Positions 1 to 10,030 of a stretch of DNA of 64,000 nt are shown here, in pieces. The DNA comes from Echinarachnius parma (taxonomy: Eukaryota; Echinodermata; Echinoidea; Clypeasteroida; Echinarachniidae). The position numbers were made by a program, and so were the translations under genes. Positions within the stretch are counted from its first letter, which is position 1; each line of letters opens with the position of its first letter. The notes beneath the pieces are model-generated. The model searched no databases. It was not told the DNA's origin and was given only the letters and a program-made list of their open reading frames with translations. The DNA lies in assembly GCA_037951105.1 (NCBI GenBank), contig JBAMJV010002969.1, forward strand, positions 51,102 through 115,101. The letters run 5' to 3'.

Positions 1-135
1 AGACTGTACCATGTTTTCCCGGCATTGCCATCTGACTTTGATCCCCAAAGAATCGTGGGAGTTGTTTAACTAATGGTCCCAACAAGGGTACCTCTTCGAC
101 GCCGATGTCTGTGTTGCTTGCTCCAGCTGTGGGAA
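1..135 (-). CDS. Segment C: start of a Death-domain exon, partial (runs off the window)
   Basis: This is the 5' part of an exon paralogous to the Death-domain exon at 55667-56250. A good acceptor (cttttctttaacag) precedes it and the frame stays open to the window edge. The first residues, VPTAGASNTDIGVEEVPL, are nearly identical to VPKAGASNTDIGVEEVPL in gene B. The two then diverge, though a shared MPG-x-x-GTV stretch remains. The Death domain itself would lie beyond position 1. The ZU5 and UPA exons that precede this exon in gene B are absent upstream, so this copy may be a pseudogene or a shortened gene. Seen: acceptor, frame and similarity. Inferred: relationship and status. Confidence 0.75.
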
Positions 136-395
136 CTGTTAAAGAAAAGTGCACTGTATGAAATCGAAATGCCACAGTAGGAAGTTTGTAAAGGAATTTA
201 GAAATATTGTCAAAATCCACGAAACCTTGCTTTAAACTCTTGTGGTCTAAATATCACGTGTTGTATTCGTATAGTAGAGACATTAATAACAGCTTGCGAA
301 CGCCTTGTGCACGGTAATTACTGCACACTGCTTAGGCATATAAGTATAGATCCAACTGCTCAGGGCCGGTTATGAAGCGCGCATAAACTAGACTA
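136..395. other. Intron sequence shared with gene B, ending near a deletion junction
   Basis: Positions 150-300 match 56265-56380, the intron just upstream of the gene B Death exon; shared landmarks include aatgccacagtaggaagtttgtaaa and tgttgtattcgtat. From about 395-480 onward the sequence instead matches 63045-64000. Relative to locus B, about 6.6 kb is missing at this junction. Confidence 0.65.
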
Positions 396-855
396 GACAG
401 TTTATATCCTAAAAAATACTGGACATACTGAAAGCATTCATACATTTTTAGAAATTAACGCTTTATTAAATTGTATATTAATTGTTCATTGTGAATAGAA
501 GGGTTTGGAAATGATTTACCACTTTTGCGTTTGTCTTGATGTCGCTCCTCTTGCGTTCTGAGTTGTTCCAGTTCCCTGTTGGTGATAACATTGAAACTTG
601 AAACTTGAAAACTCGAAACTTGAAAATTGTACTGCGACGTTCATTGAAAAGTACAAAACAGAACAAAAATTATGCATAATTATGTAAATACGGAATTGCT
701 CCCAAAACAGAACGGCGTACTTCGCTAAATGCTGCAACAAAAGTAATAGTTTAACTGGATGGGAAGATTTTTACTGAGAAAAATGATACCAAGATCGGCA
801 AAACAACTGAAACATACAAACTACTAAAGAACCTTTCATTCCAGGCTGCATTTAG

Positions 856-1883
856 CAGTCTTGGAGGTCTCGGGCCGGCCTCGGCCTCGAGGCCGGCCTC
901 AATGCCGACTTTGCCAGGCCTCGGCCTTGGCCTCGTAATGCCGTGACTCGGACTCGTCCTCGGCCTCGTAGCATGCGGCCTCGATGACTCGGGTCGAGGC
1001 CGGTTCGAGGCCGGAAGATTTCATAGAATCTGGTGAATTTAAGATTCAACATCTATTCACTATTTTGAAGTATTTTCCAATAATATTTCATAAAAAAAAA
1101 TAAAAATGTAAATCATACGATTGATAGTTAAGTACATGCGCAGCTACGACCTACGTACGTACCGTACCCATCGATATCTCTCGATGTAATATAGTACGGT
1201 ACAGTCAAAGATCCTACTTACAGCGCTGCAGCGCTCTGATATACAGCGTGCGCACCCTAGGCACTAGAATTCGTACCACGTTCGATCGAGATCGACCCCA
1301 CTCGTTCGAAGCGGCACGATGCCCCGCTAGCGCAGCGCGCGCATTGCATGCATTGTAATTGTGCTATCTCTCGATCTCGCGTAGGCAATGACTTCAAAAG
1401 TTCGACTAATTTTCTGCTGTACGAGGAGTCATGTCTGCAGATTCACGGATTATCAGATTTGCATACCGTGAACATGAGAAGTTTGAAGAAAAGGGGAAAA
1501 AGAAACACCGAGCACGATGCAGGTTTTGCAAGGCTTCAGCTCCCAAGCTCAGTGAGTTTAAAGGGACGACATCGAATTTCACCAGGCACATTCAACGTGT
1601 GCACTAGGCAAAGTAAGTTACGCACTGGCATGTTATCGATTAGATCACGATTATTTGGTAATACTGGAGAAGTATCTCGAAAAATACTTTTGCATTTTTC
1701 ATGAAATTCTCAGTCTTGGAGGTCTCGAGGCCGGCCTCGAGGCCGGCCTCGAGGCCGACTTTGCCATGCCTCGGCCTCGGCCTTGGCCTCGTAATGCCGT
1801 GACTCGGACTCGTCCTCGGCCTCGACCATGGTGACTCGGACTCGGACTCGGACTCGGACCATGGTGACTCGACTACAACACTG
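856..1883. mobile_element. hAT-type DNA transposon, 1028 bp, with 8-bp TSD gcatttag
   Basis: The target duplication gcatttag occupies 848-855 and 1884-1891. The paralogous site near 63463 carries it once, so the empty site is visible. The left end begins CAGTCTTGGAG and the reversed right end begins CAGTGTTGTAG, matching the CAGNG-type hAT terminus. Both ends carry GC-rich GGCCTCGAGGCCGG and GACTCGGACTCG repeats. About 150 bp at the left end is directly repeated at 1711-1860, so the element has a duplicated end. The interior holds a short BED-finger reading frame (1431-1607) but no complete transposase, so it is non-autonomous. Confidence 0.85.
1431..1607 (+). pseudogene. BED-type zinc-finger fragment of a hAT transposase
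   Basis: The 58-codon frame starts MSADSRIIRFAYREHEKF and continues into a basic stretch. It ends in a BED-like finger: C-R-F-C (CX2C), a spacer with EFKGTTSNFTRH, then H-I-Q-R-V-H (HX4H). In hAT transposases this N-terminal finger binds the transposon ends. Here it stops at TAG (1605-1607), 5 nt before a donor-like gtaagt at 1613. No RNase-H-like core follows. It may be an N-terminal exon whose frame was broken by one substitution. The finger is clear; the transposase assignment rests on the surrounding hAT ends. Confidence 0.7.
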
Positions 1884-2091
1884 GCATTTAGTGACACAAT
1901 GTGAGGTTTCAGCAGCGCTCGGACAATTTTTAGGGGCGTTCCCAATAGTGATTTTGACTTAGATTATATGTTAAATGCACTTTGGAAACAAAACTTTTAA
2001 CGGATTTGGGCTAATTTGCCTAATTTTTGTTTGTTTACAAATCCATTCTAAAGTGAAATTTTGCGCCATTTTGATTTCGGGGCCACTTTAA

Positions 2092-2557
2092 AGGGGGTAG
2101 TACAGTTTTGGTAAGGCTGAACTTTAGTAACCAAACCTGGACAGTAACATTATATACTAATAGTTATAACTCCACCATGCTCGAAAGGTATACAAAATTA
2201 CAAACGACTAAGTAAAAAGACATTGGTTTCAACCATTTCTCATACAAAAAATACATGTGATGTTTTATTGAAATAATGATTAAACAAAGAGATCATCAAC
2301 AACTATTTAAAAAACACAAATACAAGCATTTTAAATTTTTTTTTGAAAAATCGTCTAATTATTTGGGCCCCAAATAATTATAAGATCAGATATATTTATT
2401 GATATTTCAGCCGATTCTGGGTCATTTTGACCAAATAAAGTTTATTCTGCCATTATGCAAAATTGCATGTTCTCTCAAATTCGACACTCAGTTTTTTATT
2501 ACCTCACAACAAAATTGTGATGTGCAGCGCCCTCTCTACCAAAACTAAACTACCCCT
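2092..2557. mobile_element. TTAA MITE (AGGGGTAG family), empty site visible
   Basis: It is flanked by TTAA at 2088-2091 and 2558-2561. The ends read AGGGGGTAGTACAGTTTTGG and, inverted, AGGGGTAGTTTAGTTTTGG. The paralogous site near 63657 reads cactttaaagagatc without the insert. Internal landmarks (tagttataactccaccatgctcg and accaaaactaaactacccct) recur in the copies at 4365, 44615, 49465, 50333, 50630 and 54014. No coding capacity is seen. A TTAA target is typical of piggyBac-like elements, so it is probably mobilised by one. Confidence 0.85.
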
Positions 2558-3009
2558 TTAAGAGATCTTTAGTAGATTCGTCTGAATCGACCAAACTTAC
2601 ATGCAACTCTAAGAAGAAGAGGGTTAGTAGTGGTTCAACATTTGATTTATTTCATTTATTTAAACACTGTAAAAACTCAAACAATGACTTCACTCTTTTT
2701 TATTGAGGTCGTGCAAAAGCATACAATGAAAGACACCCTTGATGACACGACATCTCGTAGAGCATCATTGTCTACATAGTCTGTGTATTGTGGAGTTGCC
2801 ATGCAGCATGTTTCTATGAATTCGTCAGTGCCATTTAAGTCTTTATTATAATATTAAATTATTCTATGAGACTATATCTCCTTGTTTTATCATTCAACTA
2901 ACGAAATTGTCTGCTTACAATATGTTGGACCTCCTCTTCCAAGCTATATGAAACAATGGGGAATTGATAACGTAAGTTAAATAGTAAAGATTGAAAACAA
3001 GGAACTTGC

Positions 3010-3285
3010 TTACTTGGTGAGCCATGTAATATGGTCTTTATTCGATCGTCTAACTCGTGGACTAGAGGTTATAAATGGCGCATCCGAATATCTGGGACGT
3101 TCTCTCGTCGCACCAATGGGACTCGAAGGTGACAGTGGTGGTTTTGGGTGGTCATTGCGCTCTTCTTTGCCGATGATCTTTTCGTAGACGTGCTGCTGTA
3201 GACGAAGAAATGTGTGTGCATTGCGGTTAAGATGAAGTGGGTCTTTAGCGAAATTGGAAGAGAAGCAGGCTTCTTCGCATGCCAT
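3010..3285 (-). CDS. Segment C: candidate first coding exon (91 residues), function unknown
   Basis: A GC-richer open frame stands out in AT-rich flanks. It starts MACEEACFSSNFAKDPLHLN and ends near RSNKDHITWLTK, where TAA follows directly. The sequence there also reads CCAA|GTAAGC, a good donor, so it may be a spliced first exon rather than a terminal one. The middle is proline- and serine-rich (HPKPPLSPSSP). No domain is recognised. It lies about 90 bp beyond the segment shared with 63125-64000, so its gene B counterpart would fall just outside the window at about 64.1-64.4 kb. The ATG at 3285 has G at +4. Direct splicing to the Death exon at 135 would shift the frame. Confidence 0.5.
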   Translation of the reverse strand: MACEEACFSSNFAKDPLHLNRNAHTFLRLQQHVYEKIIGKEERNDHPKPPLSPSSPIGATRERPRYSDAPFITSSPRVRRSNKDHITWLTK

Positions 3286-3289
3286 AAAT

Positions 3290-3624
3290 TTTAATAAAAT
3301 GTGATAAAATGTAATAAAGGCGTCAGTAATAAAGTACAGTAGGAGAAGCACGTTTAATTAATTGTCATCATTATGTTAAAAGTGTGCTTTTCAAGTGTAT
3401 TGTCGTTATTATTGGCGTACAGATGGGCTTAAATAGTGCCTGCAGCCGCCCCAAACGACTAGTAATTACCATGATAATAATTTTATTAAAAATAATAGTA
3501 TCAATAATGACATAAATAATAATCACGAAAACAATAATAATAATAAGACACCATTACTGCTAATAATAATATCGTTTCATTACGTCATTCAAACAGTGAT
3601 GTATTTTATTCCGAAGATCGTTAA
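3290..3624. other. AT-rich spacer with imperfect (AAT)n
   Basis: No gene is seen. Positions 3464-3575 are a run of imperfect aataat repeats. Confidence 0.6.
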
Positions 3625-4004
3625 AGGGATTTAGTAACTTTGTTGACATGTGCAAAAAGTGATGAGGGGTTGATACAATGTGTATTGTTGTTAGCTGATA
3701 TGTCCACTGGGTGTTGTGTAAACATTTCAATTCAAATGTACGTTATATGGCCGAGTAATGAGCAAAAATGCAAAGTGATATTCACTAAATCATTGCACTT
3801 ACTTTGTACACGGTTTTCGTGGTCCAGTGGATAATTTAACATCTGAACACTTCAATCGTAAATTATTTTTTTTAACGAAAGGGAAATTTGAAAAACCGAA
3901 ACCTGTCCCATGCTTTTAGAGCTGATACGGATACAACAAGGTATGAGGGAACCGCTAGAATCCCAATTGGATTTTGAGGATTTAGACAATGTTACTAAGT
4001 CCCT
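3625..4004. mobile_element. TTAA-flanked MITE, AGGGATTTAGTAAC family
   Basis: TTAA lies at 3621-3624 and 4005-4008. The ends are AGGGATTTAGTAAC and, at the right, GTTACTAAGTCCCT. It is 380 bp, has no homologue elsewhere in the window and no convincing coding sequence. Confidence 0.7.
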
Positions 4005-4364
4005 TTAAGTTCCGATCCTGATATGGGTTTTTAAAATACTTGGATCTCAGATGCGCATGGGACCTAAAACGTATATATTGTTAATCTGAAAACCCCTAGC
4101 TCTCTATTATTTATATTGATGTATACTTCCAAGTAAGTTGCATTTTTTGTCGCGGAGCTATATACATCCTGCGAACGCCATGCGCACTGTGCGTAATACC
4201 ATAGAGTAACTATTATATACTTTGGCTCAGTGTTATGCAGTGCGCACAAAATAGCCTAGCTCAAAATAGCGAACAGCTGTGTAGCATCAATCCCGCATCA
4301 ATTCCCAACGCTTCAAGACCTTTGAGTGACCGCTAAACCCGAATTCTACATAAGATAGACTTAT

Positions 4365-4855
4365 AGGGGTAGTTCAGTTTTGGTATAGAGGGCGCTGCAC
4401 AAAATATTTTTTTGTGAGATGTAAAACTGAGTGTAAATTTTGAGAGAGCATACAATTTTAATGACAGAATAAACTTTATTTGATCAAAATCGGTTCAGAA
4501 ACGGCTGAAATATCAATAGATATATTCAAAAAATAAAAAATAAAATACTTGCACTTTTTCAAAAATGTTCAAAAGAGGTATATAAATAGTTGTTGATGAT
4601 CTCTCTATTTAATCATTATTTCAACAAAACATCACATGCATAATTTTGTATGAAAAATAGTTGAAACCAATGCTTTTTTAGAGAGCGCCCTCTTGTGTTT
4701 TAATGGCTCTTTTTAAATGATAACAGGCTTTTTACTTAGTCGTTTGTAATTTTATATACCTTTCGAGCATGGTGGATTTATAACTATTAGTTTGTAATGT
4801 AACGGTGCAGGTTTCGGTTACTAAAGCTCAGCCTTACCAAAACTGTACTACCCCT
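4365..4855. mobile_element. TTAA-type MITE (AGGGGTAG family), diverged flanks
   Basis: It begins AGGGGTAGTTCAGTTTTGG and ends CCAAAACTGTACTACCCCT. The flanks are ttat and tcat, a decayed target duplication. The interior matches the other family members. Confidence 0.8.
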
Positions 4856-5069
4856 TCATACCGAATATGTTTGTATGAAACCGTCGTGAAATGTATTTTC
4901 CTCGCGCAAACGACGTCAGTCTACTTGAATAAATTACCCGTAGCCCCATAATCATGGTCAAAATTTGTGGGGCTTGGTCATCATTAGTAAACAGGAGGAA
5001 CAAGCTGTTTTTACCTCGTGGGATAAACTTTAGAAAAACGCGTAGAGAATGTAGATTCAGGTACGAATT

Positions 5070-5430
5070 GTGAAGGGGCCTAAGACCGTTGTCTTATCTT
5101 ATCTGGCGAGCGCGGAGCTAGTAACTACTAAACAAAGCATTTGAATTTCCAACGGCTATCGACGCTCTATGTGGATCGAACGCACTATAGCTCGGCGTAG
5201 GATAAGACAACGGTCTTAGACCCTTTCGTGAAACGGGGTGTATTATCTCCGTACGTACACAACCTTGATATAACTTTGACATTTATGGCAACACGTCGTG
5301 TTGTATAAAAGCGTCTATGCTATTATATTTCCAACCTTGTCCTTTGTGATTGGAACAAACGCCATCCGTATGTCCGTAGAGCAGTCACAATCTCGTGACG
5401 GTCCTAAGACCCTTTCATGAAACGGGCCCC
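5070..5430. repeat. Foldback repeat built on cctaagaccgttgtcttat
   Basis: The arm cctaagaccgttgtcttatc at 5079 is inverted as gataagacaacggtcttag at 5200, followed by accctttcgtgaaacgggg. A related stretch, gtcctaagaccctttcatgaaacggg, lies at 5401. This looks like one complete hairpin element plus an adjoining end of the same family. Confidence 0.6.
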
Positions 5431-5554
5431 TGGGTAATAACGGTACATAGTGCATCACTTTAAAACATTAGTATAAAGCGATATATGTGTTATGTATGTA
5501 TTTATTTACAGTATATATCATAATAACTATTGATGACAAATGTTATGATAATTA

Positions 5555-5848
5555 TTGATAGATAACACTAATATAGGAGATAACACTAATATAGGGTTTA
5601 ATACTAATGATTTTATCCGCTCTCGCCCTATAAAATAGTGGACGGGACACTCCCAGGCTAAGCCTTCTCTGCATCTTATCGCTCAATCCCTCCAGGATGA
5701 CAGATTTCATCATGACAGCAAAAAGCTTTCTGAAGTATTTAGCAGTGTAGTAGTCGAGTCCACCCATTCCAAGGCTAAGGTTGCCATCAAACATCATCCT
5801 ACCATTTGTTTCACATTCAGACTCGAGTGGTCTCGGGGCCGGCCTACA
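5555..5848 (-). other. Open frame beside a lone hAT-like terminus; possible terminal exon
   Basis: Read on the minus strand, 5848 starts CAGTGTTGTAG, identical to a terminus of the hAT element at 856-1883, and continues into GGCCGGCCCCGAGACC. It is preceded by ctaaacac, a possible target duplication. Downstream, a frame stays open to TAA with peptide-like content (NGRMMFDGNLSLGMGGLDYY, then SDKMQRRLSLGVSRPLFYR). After an AG at 5828 it is in the phase needed to follow TIR exon A5, so it could be a transposon-donated terminal exon. It could equally be transposon coding DNA. The product is not recognised. Confidence 0.3.
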
Positions 5849-5909
5849 ACACTGGTGTTTAGACAGGATTGTTAAACTTGAAAGTATAAAAGTCATACCA
5901 CTTTCTTAC

Positions 5910-5990
5910 ATATGAGCAACTGTATCCACGGAATTTGCCCTTTGACCGGATTCAGGTAATTTCTTTTAGCCCGGACAAAAATTATGCCAA
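5910..5990 (-). pseudogene. Decayed copy of the 3' end and donor of TIR exon A5
   Basis: Read on the minus strand, ccgtggatacagttgctcatatgtaagaaag resembles the end of exon A5 (cagtggatacaagtacctcgcaggtaagaaag). It keeps the GTAAGAAAG donor. The similarity is partial and the copy has no intact frame. Confidence 0.5.
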
Positions 5991-6020
5991 TGATTATAAG
6001 GGCCAACATCTCTTTCTTAC

Positions 6021-6350
6021 CTGCGAGGTACTTGTATCCACTGATTTAGCCCTGAGTGGCGGAGACACAGGCATAGCACTCCCTGCCCCTTCCCGCATTC
6101 GTCTTTTCTCTAGATCGACCGACATCATCATTCTTTTCTGAAAGTACAGACTCCCCCACGATACGTGCGAGATCGCATCTAGTGCGGATGGCAGCTTTGC
6201 GTCGTCGAAGACAACTGGGAGTACGCACTCGAAGAAATCGTCGTGCTTGTCGCTGTATTCGATGGCGGTATGGTAGAAGCGCTCACAGGTGTTGTCGCTG
6301 AGGAAGTCATCGGAGATGAGAAGTACCACGTACGAGCAGCATTCCATCAC
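6021..6350 (-). CDS. Gene A exon A5: C-terminal half of a TIR domain
   Basis: It encodes 110 residues between acceptor tttgtatttatag and donor CAG|GTAAGA, phase 0 at both ends. It continues the TIR fold begun in exon A4: SYVVLLISDDFL (strand D), then the helix with C-E-R-F-Y-H-T-A, FFECVLPVVFDD (strand E) and ALDAISHVSW. The Cys-Glu arrangement is CE, not the WCxxE found in NAD-cleaving TIRs. An adaptor or scaffold role is therefore more likely than NADase activity (inference). A basic tail, VDLEKRRMREGAGSA, follows. No stop codon occurs before the donor, so at least one further exon is expected downstream. Confidence 0.85.
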
Positions 6351-6849
6351 CTATAAATACAAAATGATTTAACATGGTTTGATAAATCATTACAAGTAAT
6401 GGTGCCGTCACACCGGAGCCACGCTCTCTCTGCGTTCTCGTACTTATTAAAAAAAAAACATTTTGATCAAAGCGCAGGGGAAGCGCCGACAAATCGAGCG
6501 ATTAATGACACAATGGTAGCTCGTTCACGCTCTTACCACGATCTTAACACGCTCTCCGTACGCTCTGGCCACGCTTTCCGAGCTATTCACTGTTCACGCT
6601 CCGTGTATCTGTAACAATAGCTCAGAACAATGAGACGAGGCCGTTTGCTCTACGTTCTCGCCACGCTCTGGACACGCTCTCTGAGATCCTATACCATGCA
6701 CGCATGTAGTTGAACACACTCAGTGCGTTTCCTACCAGCACACTACGCATGCTCTTGGCGTAGATCTGTTTTGAGAGGTGTGGTCGGAGATATTAATAAT
6801 GTTAGTTTCTTCTTCTTCTTCTTCTTCGGGTTAATCTGCCTCCTTCAAT

Positions 6850-7925
6850 CCTGAAGATTCTTGCAGATACTGTGTGTGTGTGTGTGCATACACAGGGTGC
6901 GCAGGTGCTTATTTACAAAGTGCAAGTAAAAGTCTATTCCGGTGTTTACTTCGTTCCTTCCGTCAGGTGGCGACGGAAGGCCTCCACAGATGGTGCCAGG
7001 ACAACCTCTAAGGGAAGGGCATTCCACTGACGAGCTGTTCGAGGGAAGTAGGACTGCTGGTGTTGATCAGTTCTGGAATGTGGGATCATGTAGCAGAACA
7101 GTCGTGTGGCTCTTGTCGTCCGGTTGATGTCTGCTGTTTGGATGTACTGATTTGTGTTGAAGTCTACCAGTGAGTGATGCATCTTGTAGAGCATTGTGAG
7201 ACGGTGGATTTCTCTTCTCTTTTGAAGGGAGGCCCATTCAAGCTGGCTCAACATATCGGAGACACTGCTGGTGTTGTGGTAGCGATTCAGCACATACCTA
7301 GCCGCTCGTCTCTGGACCATCTCCAACTGTTGTATGCATCCCACTGTGTACGGGTCCCAGACGGTGCATCCATACTCAAGGAGAGGGCGTACAAGAGCCT
7401 GGTATGCTGTTGTCTTGAGTTGGGTTGAATGAACACGCACGTTCCTTCTGAGAAATGCTAGAGTGTTGTTTGCCTTCTGACAGATGTTTGAGATGTGTTG
7501 TTTCCAGTTGAGGTCAGAGGTGATGGTTACTCCAAGGTATTTGGCCGATGACACAGAATCCAGAATTTCACCGTTCAGAGAGTACTGATGTATGAATCTG
7601 GTCTTCTTCCTGGTGACTGTTATAGCATGGCATTTCCTTGGATTGAGTTCCATCATCCATTTCCTTGACCAGCTACTTAGGGTGTCCAGGTCTTGTTGGA
7701 GCAGCCTAGCATCTTCTGGAGCTTGGATGGTCATGTACATGATGGCATCATCTGCAAACAGTCTAGCTTTGGAGGAGAGTTGGCCAGGTAGGTCGTTTAT
7801 GTAGAAGAGAAAGAGGCATGGTCCCAGCACAGATCCTTGGGGTACACCGGACCTGACTTCTGCATCAGATGAGGTACATCCATCCAAACAGTGTATGAAC
7901 ATCGTGGTTTTGCGACCGGGTTTTT
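6850..7925 (-). pseudogene. 5'-truncated LINE: C-terminal half of a reverse transcriptase
   Basis: The open frame ends at 6946 and holds RT landmarks in order: SGVPQGSVLGPCLFLFYIND, the catalytic FADD box (ARLFADDAIMY), LNPRKCHAITVTRKK and KYLGVTITSDLNWKQHI. It ends in a thumb/C-terminal region, LRRNVRVHSTQLKTTAYQAL and on to WNALPLEV. This is the Jockey/CR1/L2-like non-LTR pattern. The endonuclease and N-terminal RT parts are missing; the fragment starts beside a G run. Its 3' side ends in (GT)n and (CTT)n simple repeats near 6800-6890. The retained frame is intact but cannot be functional alone. Confidence 0.85.
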
Positions 7926-7933
7926 TGTTGTTG

Positions 7934-7951
7934 GGGGGGGGGGGGGGGGGG
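7934..7951. repeat. Poly-G run at the LINE truncation point
   Basis: An uninterrupted G run of about 18 bases. Its position exactly at the 5' truncation of the LINE fragment suggests a breakpoint or a slippage-prone site. Confidence 0.8.
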
Positions 7952-8312
7952 TGCACGTTGGGAACGTGTCGCCGAGATTTTGGACAAAACAATTATATAT
8001 TTGCGGGAAATCTGTGTTCATAATGCATACATAGGGTGTGCGTATGTCCCCATTCATTGTAGCCTCATATAATTTTTATGCCGCCATGCCACGTTTTAGC
8101 CAGAAATTGAGTTTCCCCCAAATGTATTTTTGCCCGGACATGCCATTTTAACTTGTGACATCATTTTACCTATAGTTGAAACGTGTCACACTTCGCAATC
8201 TATAATCTATAGCCTATAGCGTCCACTAGCAGAAGTGCTGGAATAGATCTGCAAGCATGTCTTTTGTTCAACTTGGGAATGAATGAGAAGATTATCACAC
8301 TTGTGTGAAAAG

Positions 8313-8465
8313 ATATCCTCCCATGCATGGACATACAATAGCCCCTGAACAAAAGAGTAGGTCGCGGAAGACCCCACGTTTGTTTTCGACATGTCGAAAG
8401 CGAGCGTGGTTCTTCGGCGACCTAATCTTTTGTTCAGCGAGCTATTGTCTGTGCATTCATGGATA
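8313..8465. repeat. Long hairpin within the GCCGTCACA element
   Basis: The arm atgcatggacatacaatagc pairs with gctattgtctgtgcattcat. The loop side gtaggtcgcggaagacc pairs approximately with ggttcttcggcgacctaat. The copy at 35220-35420 has the same structure. Confidence 0.65.
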
Positions 8466-8719
8466 TCTATTGACGCATGTGAGATAATCTTCCCATTCAT
8501 TGCCCACTGCGTTGCCAATTTGCTAATTTAACTTGGACGCAGTGCGAGCGCCGCGAGAGCGGCCAAGAAAAGTGTACGATCTAAACAATAGCGAACAATG
8601 AACGCCGCTCTCCCCACGTTCTCCACACGCTCTCCCCACGTCCTCCACACGCTTCCAATTTTATGAATGGGGATTAGGAGCGCAGAGAGCGGCGCGAGAG
8701 CGTAGAGCGATGTGACGGC

Positions 8720-9490
8720 TGTTTAAGCCTGAGTCATGTCAGATAGTTAAAGTAGAATTTAATTGATTTGAATTTAGATTCAGCTCATATTTCTATTTTT
8801 CATAAATAATCAATGACACGAATATTAAAAATAAGTGTTTCAAAACATTGCTATCAAGGAGTTATCATCAATGAAATAGTGGTAATTCGTAAGCTAGTTT
8901 ATGGCATAAAAAGTCCCACATTGACTAGGTCATCATTAGCAGACGATGTCCGATATATAACACACACATTTTATAGTGCCCTTTTAAAGGGACAGGTCCT
9001 CTTTTACGAAACATCTGAACAGTTTCCAGTTGACTATATATCGGTCAATAAAGGAGTTTAACTGATTTAGCGTAATATTACAACAATATTGTGCTTATTC
9101 TTGTAAAGGTATTGTAAAGCCGACATTTGTAAAGGTACAAGTTATGTCACGGAAAAAGATCTAAAAAATGAATAATATATAATTACATGTAGTCAGTTTA
9201 AGCGAGGTTTGGTTATTTTGTTTAGTAACCGCTTACCCATTGTTATTTATGTACGGGTCACGTAGCTAGCGCGGGTCACATAGGGGTCACGCATAGCGCT
9301 GTGGCACTCCGTGGGATCCGTGAGCGAACTTTCTCGACGGGTGAATATACGTACAATGCACAATTAACCGTTGGACGATGGTTTATTAAGATTATACGTA
9401 TATCATACGTATAACCTTATTGATTTCGTCAAGATTGTTCTTATTTATTTATTCTTCCTAATTTTGTGCGTCGCATATCTCAAGATCAGA
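8720..9490. other. Intron A5/A4 sequence, no feature recognised
   Basis: AT-rich, with a possible decayed TTAA-type end (ttttaaagggacaggtcct) near 8983. No gene seen. Confidence 0.5.
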
Positions 9491-9539
9491 GGAATCAATT
9501 GTCATGAATCTTCACATTATGATAGATCATGTTCTAACT

Positions 9540-10030
9540 TAGATCTGCAAACTTTTTCAGTGACGTCACATCACTATGACGTCATCAGGACGCCATTTCG
9601 TCAAATTTTAATAATCATCATATCTCAGTCATGCATCATCAATTTCACTTCAAATTTCGCATCAATATTAATCAGGTTAATGGTCATCTTTTAAGCTCAT
9701 GCGCATGCGCCTACACATGATGACGCGCGCGTACGCGTCCGTCAAATGAAAAAAAAGTAAAAACATGCTCAAAACCCCAACCCAAGTCATTTACTATATG
9801 TTTCAGACAATTTTAAGCGTTTCAAAAAATTCCGCGCGTGCGCGTCGGCGCGCGCATTTGCGCGCGTAACGCAAATGAAGAGGAAAATTTTCTTTTTTTC
9901 ACATGTTTCGCAATCCTTATACATTCCTCAATGCACCCTATCAATTTGAGCCATTCTTGACTCATAATAACGGAGTACGCGCGCGTCAAAGTCAAAATTA
10001 CGCGCGCACGCAAAATGGCAAAACATGGTA
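9540..10030. other. CpG-rich alternating purine-pyrimidine patches
   Basis: Several patches such as gacgcgcgcgtacgcgtccg (9721) and gcgtgcgcgtcggcgcgcgc (9834) stand out in an AT-rich background, with a palindromic tgacgtca at about 9560. No reading frame is convincing. Such sequence can form Z-DNA. Confidence 0.5.

Larger units (their letters stand above)
480..2921. repeat. Left copy of a segmental duplication (matches 63125-64000)
   Basis: Once the hAT element (856-1883) and the TTAA MITE (2092-2557) are removed, this stretch aligns with 63125-64000. Shared landmarks are gaagggtttggaaatgattt, ccaggctgcatttag, ggggcgttcccaat, gatctttagtagattcgtct and the region around acacgacatctcgtagag. 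The two copies differ by scattered substitutions. The right copy runs off the window. Confidence 0.85.
6404..8719. mobile_element. Inverted-repeat element (GCCGTCACA termini) with a nested LINE fragment
   Basis: The left end GCCGTCACACCGGAGCCACG is followed by many cacgctct motifs. The right end reads GAGCGTAGAGCGATGTGACGGC, its inverse. A shorter copy of the same family lies at 35101-35583. The LINE relic at about 6850-7925 and the G run at 7934 lie inside. No transposase frame is seen. Confidence 0.65.

Noticed and set aside
852..1052. Arg/Gly/Pro-rich frame, and the ESESES frame at 1640-1945
   Set aside because: Both are the GC-rich subterminal repeats of the hAT element read as protein.
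7174..7804. Plus-strand frames over the LINE at 6.9-7.9 kb
   Set aside because: Antisense shadows of the reverse-transcriptase frame with FADD and VPQGS motifs.
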